DNA of 44,928 bases from an uncultured Clostridia bacterium (lineage in GTDB: Bacteria; Bacillota; Clostridia; Oscillospirales; Ruminococcaceae), in NCBI GenBank assembly GCA_947631445.1, contig CANRLN010000011.1:1-44928 (forward strand), read 5' to 3'. This document shows positions 25,780 to 32,547 of this stretch, in pieces (positions within the stretch are counted from its first letter, which is position 1; every line of letters starts with the position of its first letter). Below the pieces are notes generated by a model that had not been told where the DNA came from, ran no database searches, and was given only the letters and a program-made list of their open reading frames with translations. The position numbers and the translations under genes were made by a program.

Positions 25780-25800
25780 TTTTTAAATCATGCAAACCTG

Positions 25801-25842
25801 CGAGTGGGCAAAATTTCGGTTTTGTCCGCTCGTTATTTTGCT
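25801..25842 (+). terminator. terminator-like hairpin between PFL subunits and activase
   Basis: CGAGTGGGCAAAA (25801-25813) pairs with TTTTGTCCGCTCG (25820-25832), two G-U wobbles, then a U-rich run. It sits before the pflA ribosome site, so it could lower activase transcript relative to the enzyme. Confidence 0.7.
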
Positions 25843-25861
25843 ATTTTGGAGGGATTTATTT

Positions 25862-26602
25862 ATGAACGGTTATATTCATTCAACAGAAAGTTGTGGCACG
25901 GTTGACGGACCAGGAGTAAGATTTGTAGTATTTATGCAGGGCTGTCCCATGCGTTGCCTTTATTGTCACAACCCCGACACTTGGCAACCAAACAAAGGTA
26001 CTGTCCGCTCGGTTGAAAGCATACTTGAGGAGTATGATTCTTATAAAGAATTTTTGCAGAACGGCGGAATAACCGTAACGGGTGGCGAACCACTAATGCA
26101 GATTGATTTTGTAACCGAACTTTTCAAGCAAGCAAAGAAAAAAAATATTCACACCTGCCTTGATTCGTCCGGAATTACTTTTACACCCGACCACACCGAA
26201 AAATTCGATGAACTTATAAAATATACCGATTTGGTAATGCTTGACATCAAACATATTGACAATGAGGAGCATAAAAAACTGACTTCGCAGGAAAATACTA
26301 ATATACTTGCCTTTGCAAAATATCTTTCGGACAATGGAATAACCATATGGATACGACACGTTGTTGTGCCAGGAATTACCGACAACGAAAAATATCTTTT
26401 TAAACTTGGCTATTTTATCGCACAGTTGAAAACAATTAAAGCTCTTGATGTTCTTCCCTATCACGATATGGGCAAGGTAAAATATGAAAATCTCGGCATC
26501 GATTATCCTCTTAAGGACACTCCCCCACTCGACAAACAACGTGCAGTTTGGGCAAAGGGAATTATCATAGACGGAATGAAAGCAAGACTGCGTGAAAACT
26601 AA
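25862..26602 (+). CDS. pflA: pyruvate formate-lyase activating enzyme
   Basis: A 246-residue radical SAM enzyme that generates the glycyl radical. The cluster motif is C-x3-C-x2-C, Cys28, Cys32 and Cys35 in GCPMRCLYCHNP, with GGEP further on for SAM binding. The ATG at 25862 has GGAGGG ahead and gives the length of E. coli PflA (246 residues). Its substrate is presumably Gly57 of the separate small protein at 25531. Confidence 0.95.
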   Translation: MNGYIHSTESCGTVDGPGVRFVVFMQGCPMRCLYCHNPDTWQPNKGTVRSVESILEEYDSYKEFLQNGGITVTGGEPLMQIDFVTELFKQAKKKNIHTCLDSSGITFTPDHTEKFDELIKYTDLVMLDIKHIDNEEHKKLTSQENTNILAFAKYLSDNGITIWIRHVVVPGITDNEKYLFKLGYFIAQLKTIKALDVLPYHDMGKVKYENLGIDYPLKDTPPLDKQRAVWAKGIIIDGMKARLREN

Positions 26603-26655
26603 AAACTATATCTAAAAACTTTTACACTATTTTTCGCAATTTTTTTTGAATACTA

Positions 26656-26684
26656 TTGACTTAACAACCGTTTTATGATATAAT
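26656..26684 (+). promoter_or_regulatory. promoter of the sortase gene
   Basis: TTGACT (26656-26661), 17-bp spacer, TATAAT (26679-26684), with extended TGA. Confidence 0.8.
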
Positions 26685-26726
26685 TATTTTTATAGATAAA
26701 TATAAAAAACGAAAGAAGGAAACAAC

Positions 26727-27752
26727 GTGCAAAATGCGAAAAAAACTTTAAAACGCAAAAAAGACAATATCTTTATTAAAATTCTAAAGTATTTTTTTCC
26801 CCACAAAGGTTGTGGAATCTCTGAAGGGGTGCGGAAAATTATGTTTCTTGCATCAATCGGTGTGTTTGTTTTTCTGTCGGGTGAGCTTTCTTCCAATATA
26901 AAAACAGCAAAGGAAGAAAAACAAAATCTTGAGGATATTCGTCAATATGCTCCGCCCTCTACACCAGCCAAACCTAAAACCGAAGAAACCAATTCCGACC
27001 AGCGTATACTTCAAGAATGGGCAAAACCTCTCCTTAAAAAGAATGAAGATTTGGTTGGTTGGATAACAATTCCGAATTTTGCCGATGATACCGGCTCGCT
27101 TTATGTTGATGAACCGGTTGTTCAAGGCTATGATAACAACGAATATTTAAGACTTAATTTTGATAAAGAATATTTTTATTCTGGAAGCATTTATGCTGAT
27201 TGTCACGCCGTTATCGATGATGAAAAACAGCCTCAAAATATGGTAATATATGGTCATAACGTGCGAAATTTGGGCATAAAATTCACCCACCTTACCGAAT
27301 ATAAATCGGGTGCGGATTTTCTGCGTAAATACCCCATTGTTGAATTTAATACAATATATGAACACAATCAGAAATATATTATCTTTGGTGCTTTTGTTTC
27401 TACCGTTTATCATGAACAGGACAACGGAAATTTATTTCAATATAACAATTATCTTAATTTTGATGACACCGAGTGTCAGTTTAGCGAGTGGATAAATGAA
27501 ATTCAAAAGCGTAACTGGTATGACAGCGACATTGAACTTACCGAAAACGACCAGTATTTAACCCTTTCCACCTGTACAAATGAAGCAAAGGATTTGCGTT
27601 GGGTTATAATGGCGAAAAAGTTAACCGACAAAGACGATGTTGAAGCCATCAAAAAATCCTATGTTATGAAACCCGATTCAGATATTTATTTTCCAGATGA
27701 ATGGATTGAAAAATGGGGAAACCACCCTGTTTGGATGGGCTGGGCATACTAA
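26727..27752 (+). CDS. srtB: class B sortase
   Basis: A 341-residue membrane-anchored transpeptidase. After a basic cytoplasmic start, one N-terminal helix (about 40-60, IMFLASIGVFVFLSGEL) anchors it. The extracellular sortase barrel has His177 in VIYGHNVRN, Cys283 in TLSTC, and Arg291 in LRWVIMAKKL, the usual catalytic triad in class B order, with a long loop before the Cys strand. The start is GTG 26727 with AAGGAAA upstream; the basic N-terminus supports it. No LPXTG-type substrate is in the window, so the target is unknown. Confidence 0.92.
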   Translation: MQNAKKTLKRKKDNIFIKILKYFFPHKGCGISEGVRKIMFLASIGVFVFLSGELSSNIKTAKEEKQNLEDIRQYAPPSTPAKPKTEETNSDQRILQEWAKPLLKKNEDLVGWITIPNFADDTGSLYVDEPVVQGYDNNEYLRLNFDKEYFYSGSIYADCHAVIDDEKQPQNMVIYGHNVRNLGIKFTHLTEYKSGADFLRKYPIVEFNTIYEHNQKYIIFGAFVSTVYHEQDNGNLFQYNNYLNFDDTECQFSEWINEIQKRNWYDSDIELTENDQYLTLSTCTNEAKDLRWVIMAKKLTDKDDVEAIKKSYVMKPDSDIYFPDEWIEKWGNHPVWMGWAY

Positions 27753-27762
27753 ATAATAATTT

Positions 27763-27793
27763 TTCCTCCCACAATCTGTGGGAGGAATTTTTT
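27763..27793 (+). terminator. rho-independent terminator after sortase
   Basis: TTCCTCCCACA (27763-27773), loop ATC, TGTGGGAGGAA (27777-27787), then six T. Confidence 0.92.
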
Positions 27794-27871
27794 GTATGTT
27801 TAACAACTGTATAAAATGCACTATAGTATATAGTAAAAATTATATAAATTACCGAAAATTAAAAAAACGGG

Positions 27872-27900
27872 TGGAAAAATTCATAATTATATGATATAAT
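27872..27900 (+). promoter_or_regulatory. probable promoter of nadB
   Basis: TATAAT (27895-27900) with extended TGA; the -35 position (27872-27877) is TGGAAA, a poor match, which would fit a regulated promoter. Confidence 0.5.
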
Positions 27901-27985
27901 ATATTTAATAATGTATGCAGCAATTTTTATTGTTGTCCTCAGTAATTTTGAAAGGAGAAATGCCACCTACGGCATATTCACACAA

Positions 27986-29464
27986 ATGAAAAATTATGAT
28001 GTAATAATTGCAGGTTCGGGAATAGCGGGTCTTTATGCAGCAATTAACCTAAATTCCAACCTAAAAATACTTGTAATATGCAAAAAAGAACAACTGCTTT
28101 GCAACTCCTGCCTTGCTCAGGGTGGAATTGCAGGGGTTTATAACAATCCCGATGATGACCCAGAATTTCACAAGCATGATACTTTTGTGGCGGGCGGATT
28201 TAAAAACAATCCCGAAACTACAGATATTTTGGTAAATCAAGCACATACAGACATTCAAAGAATTATTGAACTTGGTGTAGATTTTGACAAAACTTCTGAC
28301 GGAGATTACCACAGAACCCTTGAAGGCGGTCATGGAAAACATCGTATATTCCACCATAAGGATTCAACCGGCAGAGAGATTCTAACCACCCTTGCAAAGT
28401 ATGTAAACACTCTTTCCAATGTAACCGTTATCGAGAATGCTTTACTTTGTGATATAAAAAAGACTTCTACTGGCTTTTCGGCAAATATTCTTAAGGACGA
28501 AAAATTTATAACCGCAAACTGTCATTATGCGATACTTGCAACGGGTGGTATCGGAAGAATTTACGAATTTACCACCAATTCTGCAATTGCCACTGGTGAC
28601 GGAATAGCCTTTGCCCACCGCCTTGGAGCAAATATAAAAAATCTTCACTACATACAGTTTCACCCAACCGCATTTAATGACAAGCATAAACGCCAATGTT
28701 TTTTAATTTCCGAAGCAGTGAGGGGCGAGGGTGCATATCTTAAAAACTGCCATATGCAAAGGTTTATGCAGGATTATGATGACCGTTTGGAACTTGCTCC
28801 CCGTGATGTTGTTTCACACAGCATTATTTATGAGGCAGGAAAAACAGGCAGCAACCAGTTTTATATTGATATTTCCCATAAGGACAGCAAATTTATAAAA
28901 GAACGTTTTCCAATGATTTATCAAAATTTGCTCAAGGCAGGCTATGACCTTACCAAAGAACCTGTTCCAATATACCCCTGCCAACATTATTTAATGGGCG
29001 GAATTGAAGTGGATACGGAATCAAGAACCGCAATTGAAAATCTTTATGCCTGCGGAGAATGTTCCTGCACGGGAGTTCACGGCAACAACCGCCTTGCGAG
29101 CAATTCTCTGCTGGAGGCACTTGTTTTCTCAAGACACGCCGCTTGCGATATAAATTCTAAAGTTGCAAATGCACCTAAAAACTTTGAAACAGCACAATTT
29201 GAGGATTGTTCATGTTATCCTACAATTGAAAAGGGAATAAGAACCGAGGTAAGACGAATAATGCAGTCAACCTATTTTGTAATTCCAAACCTTGAACAGC
29301 TGCAAAACGCAAGAAATCAGGTTGAAGAAATTTTAAATCATCTTAGACAGACAAAATACAAAATCGACCGTGACTATATCGAAGCTTATTCCATAACCGA
29401 ATGTGCATTTATTATACTTACACAGGCTTATGAAGATTTAGTTTTAAACAAAAAGGAGAAATAA
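27986..29464 (+). CDS. nadB: L-aspartate oxidase
   Basis: A 492-residue flavoprotein oxidising aspartate to iminoaspartate, the first step of NAD synthesis from aspartate. The N-terminal FAD motif IAGSGIAGLYAAI, the HRTLEGGHGKHRIFH stretch, and ACGECSCTGVHGNNRLASNS near 370-390 match NadB/SdhA-type flavoproteins. The start is uncertain: the first family-like Met is 27986 (MKNYDVIIAGSG), but the nearest GGAG (27954-27957) is 28 bp away, separated by a short hairpin ATGCC-N6-GGCAT. An ATG at 27960 opens a 9-codon frame whose stop overlaps the nadB ATG as ATGA. The nadC gene follows by 4 bp; nadA is not in the window. Confidence 0.9.
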   Translation: MKNYDVIIAGSGIAGLYAAINLNSNLKILVICKKEQLLCNSCLAQGGIAGVYNNPDDDPEFHKHDTFVAGGFKNNPETTDILVNQAHTDIQRIIELGVDFDKTSDGDYHRTLEGGHGKHRIFHHKDSTGREILTTLAKYVNTLSNVTVIENALLCDIKKTSTGFSANILKDEKFITANCHYAILATGGIGRIYEFTTNSAIATGDGIAFAHRLGANIKNLHYIQFHPTAFNDKHKRQCFLISEAVRGEGAYLKNCHMQRFMQDYDDRLELAPRDVVSHSIIYEAGKTGSNQFYIDISHKDSKFIKERFPMIYQNLLKAGYDLTKEPVPIYPCQHYLMGGIEVDTESRTAIENLYACGECSCTGVHGNNRLASNSLLEALVFSRHAACDINSKVANAPKNFETAQFEDCSCYPTIEKGIRTEVRRIMQSTYFVIPNLEQLQNARNQVEEILNHLRQTKYKIDRDYIEAYSITECAFIILTQAYEDLVLNKKEK

Positions 29465-29468
29465 AATT

Positions 29469-30308
29469 ATGATTATGCAGTTTGAAATTGACGATATTAT
29501 TAAAAAAGCTCTTATGGAAGATATAAACTATATTGATGTTACAACCGATTATCTTATTCCTGATGATATGGTTACTACTGCTAAATATGTAGCAAAGGCA
29601 GATGGCGTTGTGTGCGGAACTGAAGTTGCAATGCGTGTTTTTCAGCTTCTTGATAAAAATTTCGAATATGAAATTTTAATTAAAGACGGCGAAAAGGTTT
29701 CCAAAGGGGATATTATTGCAAAGTTTACCGGCAGTGCAAAGGCACTTCTTAAAGGCGAAAGAACCGCCCTTAATCTTATTCAACATATGTCGGGAATTGC
29801 AACTGCAACAAGAGCTTGTGTTGACGCTGTAGCAGGAACAAAAGCATCTATTGCCGACACAAGAAAAACCCTCCCCGGACTTAGAGCATTGCAAAAATAT
29901 TCTGTTACTGTTGGCGGAGGAAAAAATCACCGCTATAATCTTTCAGACTGTGCCATGCTTAAAGACACCCACCTTGACGCTTACGGTTCAATGGAAAAGG
30001 CGGTTGAAGTGCTTAGAAGTAAAATGGGTCACACGGTGAAAATTGAAGTTGAGGTTGCAAACCTTGAAGAATTGCAAAAGGCTTTGGATTTGGGAGTTGA
30101 AATAATCATGCTGGATAATATGGATTGCCAGCAAATGACAAAAGCAGTTGAAATAACAGCAGGAAAGGCAAAGCTTGAAGCATCGGGCAATGTCACACTT
30201 GAAAACATAAAAGAAATTGCACAAACTGGGGTTGATATTATCTCCCTTGGTGCATTGACCCACTCGGTTAAGGCTTTTGATATTTCCATGAAAATAGATA
30301 AAAACTAA
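29469..30308 (+). CDS. nadC: nicotinate-nucleotide pyrophosphorylase (quinolinate phosphoribosyltransferase)
   Basis: A 279-residue enzyme joining quinolinate and PRPP to form nicotinate mononucleotide. The signature RKTLPGLRALQKYSVTVGGG (137-156 approx.) and the C-terminal barrel end (ASGNVTLENIKEIAQTGVD) are typical. ATG 29469 is 10 bases from GGAG. It is co-transcribed with nadB. Confidence 0.96.
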   Translation: MIMQFEIDDIIKKALMEDINYIDVTTDYLIPDDMVTTAKYVAKADGVVCGTEVAMRVFQLLDKNFEYEILIKDGEKVSKGDIIAKFTGSAKALLKGERTALNLIQHMSGIATATRACVDAVAGTKASIADTRKTLPGLRALQKYSVTVGGGKNHRYNLSDCAMLKDTHLDAYGSMEKAVEVLRSKMGHTVKIEVEVANLEELQKALDLGVEIIMLDNMDCQQMTKAVEITAGKAKLEASGNVTLENIKEIAQTGVDIISLGALTHSVKAFDISMKIDKN

Positions 30309-30319
30309 AAATTCTGACG

Positions 30320-30342
30320 TTTCCACGCCATAGGCGGGGAAA
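30320..30342. repeat. dispersed palindrome, copy E
   Basis: TTTCCACGCC, loop ATA, GGCGGGGAAA: one arm mismatch (A opposite G). It lies between nadC and the phosphorylase gene. Confidence 0.75.
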
Positions 30343-30383
30343 TACCCAAAAATATATTAAATATAGAAAAGAGATGATTTTTT

Positions 30384-31169
30384 ATGGCAAGTATTATGGA
30401 CGGAGAAAGACAATTTCACATTCAAACCCTCCCCGAAGATGTCGGAGAATATGTTATTTTAGCAGGCGACCCTGCCCGTATACCTGTTATAGCGGAAAAT
30501 TTTGAAAACCCAAAGCAGGTTGCACACAACCGTGAATACAACGTATATACAGGTATGCTTGACGGTGTTAAAATTACCGCTTGTTCAACTGGAATAGGCG
30601 GAGCGTCCGCCGCAATAGCGGTTGAAGAACTTGTTAAATGCGGTGCAAAATATTTTATCCGTGTCGGCACATCGGGCGGAATGGATTTGTCGGTTAGCGG
30701 AGGAGATTTGGTTATTGCTTCTGCTGCTATAAGGGGCGAAGGAACAAGCCATGAATATCTCCCTGCCGAATATCCTGCTGTTGCTGATTTTGAGGTTGTG
30801 CAGGCTCTTAAAATGTCGGCGGAAAAACTTTGTTCGGATAAAATCGGGGACAAATACCATATAGGTGTGGTGCATAGTAAAGACAGCTTTTACGGCGAGG
30901 TCGAACCGGAAAATTCTCCAATGAGCTATGACATAAAAAACCGCTGGAACGCATATTTAAAAGCAGGTTGCCTTACAAGCGAGATGGAATGTGCCGCTAT
31001 ATTTTCGGTGGGAATTGCAAGAAAGGTAAAGTGTAGTGCGGTTATAACCGCTCTTTGGAATGTAGAACGTTCTAATGCCGGTCTTGAGGATAATATAACC
31101 TATGATTCTTCAAAAGCAATAAAAACAGCCGTGGAGGCAATGCGAATACTTATAAATCAAAATAAATAA
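30384..31169 (+). CDS. udp: uridine phosphorylase-like nucleoside phosphorylase
   Basis: A 261-residue phosphorylase of the PNP/UDP type I family, salvaging nucleosides to base plus ribose 1-phosphate. It has LAGDPARIP (phosphate site), STGIGGASAAIAVEEL, IRVGTSGGM, and the base-site Glu-Met-Glu in LTSEMECAAIFSV. These fit uridine phosphorylase; related purine or 5'-deoxy nucleoside phosphorylases cannot be excluded. It has AAAGAGATG upstream of ATG. Confidence 0.88.
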   Translation: MASIMDGERQFHIQTLPEDVGEYVILAGDPARIPVIAENFENPKQVAHNREYNVYTGMLDGVKITACSTGIGGASAAIAVEELVKCGAKYFIRVGTSGGMDLSVSGGDLVIASAAIRGEGTSHEYLPAEYPAVADFEVVQALKMSAEKLCSDKIGDKYHIGVVHSKDSFYGEVEPENSPMSYDIKNRWNAYLKAGCLTSEMECAAIFSVGIARKVKCSAVITALWNVERSNAGLEDNITYDSSKAIKTAVEAMRILINQNK

Positions 31170-31205
31170 TTATATAATTTTTGTATTTGACAGGAGAATA
31201 ACAAT

Positions 31206-32066
31206 ATGAATATATTCGATAAATTTTCCGCAATGAAAGAAGCAAAACGACTATGCTTTGAAAATGCGGATGCTCTCTCCAGAACAGATTTTGTGGATTT
31301 TTGCGGAAGACTGCTTGCAAAATATCAGTTTAAAATAAAAAGCGGAGGACGATTCAACGCTCAAGATGTCGATATGGTAGTGCAAAGCGGTGGCAAAAAC
31401 TATGCTGTTTGTTGTGTTAATTTTACCACTGATATTTCACCGCTTATAAATAAATTACTAAACGTTTCTAAATCTTTGGGTTGTCATAGACAGATAATTA
31501 TTTCAAATCATTATTTTGTTGGTCAACCACTAAATCTGCAAAACACCGCCAGCCAAACGATAAACAATATCTCCACCCAGATTTCTACAACAACAATTTG
31601 GGGCAATGTTGCCCAGACGGTAACCCGTGCAATAGGTCAAAAGGTAGCTCCTGTCGCTCCCGTGCTTATCGACAGAGATGGAATGTATGAAATGATGAAA
31701 AACGCAGACAATAAAAATTCGGAAAGCCTGCCAATCCTATCCGCCACCGCAAACATCTATCCACCACTTTCGGATAATGAAATAGGGCGTAAAAATGCTG
31801 TACATTTTACCGTATCAAGGATTATAAATTTTTTTAAAGTAAACAATATGCCAATCAAGGTTGTAGACACAGAAACGGTTGAAGGGTTGGTTATGCTAAA
31901 CTGTAAAAGCCTTTCGGGACAACGTTGTATCGAAATGGAGGAAATGTCGGCTGGACTTGCTTCTTATCTTGGAAATCACAATCTTTCAATAACAAGCGAC
32001 GCTTTCGACAACAACGCAACAATATGTTTTGGCACATCTGATGCTTTAAGAATGATGGGAATATAA
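31206..32066 (+). CDS. unknown protein, possible inactive restriction-like fold
   Basis: A 286-residue protein not recognised. Residues 18-105 have the shape of an Mrr-type nuclease (SGGRFNAQDVDMVVQSGGKN, strand YAVCCVNF, helix, then strand QIIISNHYF), but where Mrr has Q-x-K the sequence is CCV, so the catalytic Lys is absent. The second half (200-286) ends with EMSAGLASYLGNHNLSI and may be a small alpha-beta domain distantly like the FtsK alpha domain; this is weak. It has GGAG upstream and a good terminator afterwards. It may be a pseudonuclease. Confidence 0.6.
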   Translation: MNIFDKFSAMKEAKRLCFENADALSRTDFVDFCGRLLAKYQFKIKSGGRFNAQDVDMVVQSGGKNYAVCCVNFTTDISPLINKLLNVSKSLGCHRQIIISNHYFVGQPLNLQNTASQTINNISTQISTTTIWGNVAQTVTRAIGQKVAPVAPVLIDRDGMYEMMKNADNKNSESLPILSATANIYPPLSDNEIGRKNAVHFTVSRIINFFKVNNMPIKVVDTETVEGLVMLNCKSLSGQRCIEMEEMSAGLASYLGNHNLSITSDAFDNNATICFGTSDALRMMGI

Positions 32067-32072
32067 CAAAAA

Positions 32073-32105
32073 CACTTCCGATTTTAAAAATCGGAAGTGC
32101 TTTTT
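32073..32105. terminator. bidirectional terminator between the unknown gene and ferredoxin
   Basis: CACTTCCGATTTT (32073-32085) and AAAATCGGAAGTG (32087-32099), followed by T5 on the plus strand; the A-rich left flank gives U residues on the minus strand, so both converging genes can use it. Confidence 0.9.
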
Positions 32106-32125
32106 ATTTACAACTAAACTTAATA

Positions 32126-32296
32126 TTATTCAGCTGAAGGAGCACCAACAGGACAAACACCTGCACAAGCACCACATTCAACGCAAACGTCTGCATTGAT
32201 TTCATATTTTCCGTCGCCTTCGGAAATAGCACCTACTGGACATTCAGCAGCACAAGCACCGCAAGCAACGCATTCGTCAGAAATTTTGTAAGCCAT
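32126..32296 (-). CDS. 2[4Fe-4S] ferredoxin
   Basis: A 56-residue clostridial ferredoxin with two C-x2-C-x2-C-x3-CP motifs (CVACGACAAECP and CVECGACAGVCP), each making a [4Fe-4S] cluster after cluster swap. It serves as the low-potential electron carrier of the anaerobic cell. The start ATG 32296 has GGAGG 7 bases upstream. It is a single-gene unit with its own promoter and palindrome. Confidence 0.97.
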   Translation of the reverse strand: MAYKISDECVACGACAAECPVGAISEGDGKYEINADVCVECGACAGVCPVGAPSAE

Positions 32297-32337
32297 AATA
32301 AAAAACCTCCATATCAATAGAATTAGATATTAATGTA

Positions 32338-32354
32338 AGAACAAATTTTGTTCT
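32338..32354. promoter_or_regulatory. palindrome at the ferredoxin transcription start
   Basis: AGAACAAA-T-TTTGTTCT, a perfect 17-bp palindrome. With the -10 at 32361-32366 the transcript would begin near 32354, so the palindrome covers +1 onward, a position for a repressor or for a 5' hairpin. Confidence 0.5.
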
Positions 32355-32360
32355 GTATTA

Positions 32361-32389
32361 ATAATAACACAAATTGCAGAAAAATTCAA
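32361..32389 (-). promoter_or_regulatory. promoter of the ferredoxin gene
   Basis: Minus strand TTGAAT (32389-32384), 17-bp spacer, TATTAT (32366-32361). Confidence 0.65.
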
Positions 32390-32547
32390 GTGGTTTTGCA
32401 AAACTTTGTGAAACATAACCAATTAGCATACTGTAACCTCTCCTAAATTTGTAGAAGATATTGTGAGTTTTGCACAAAATATTTTTTTACAATTATGTGT
32501 TTTGATGATATATGAATATATGTGCAATCCAAAAAATTTCCCATAAT

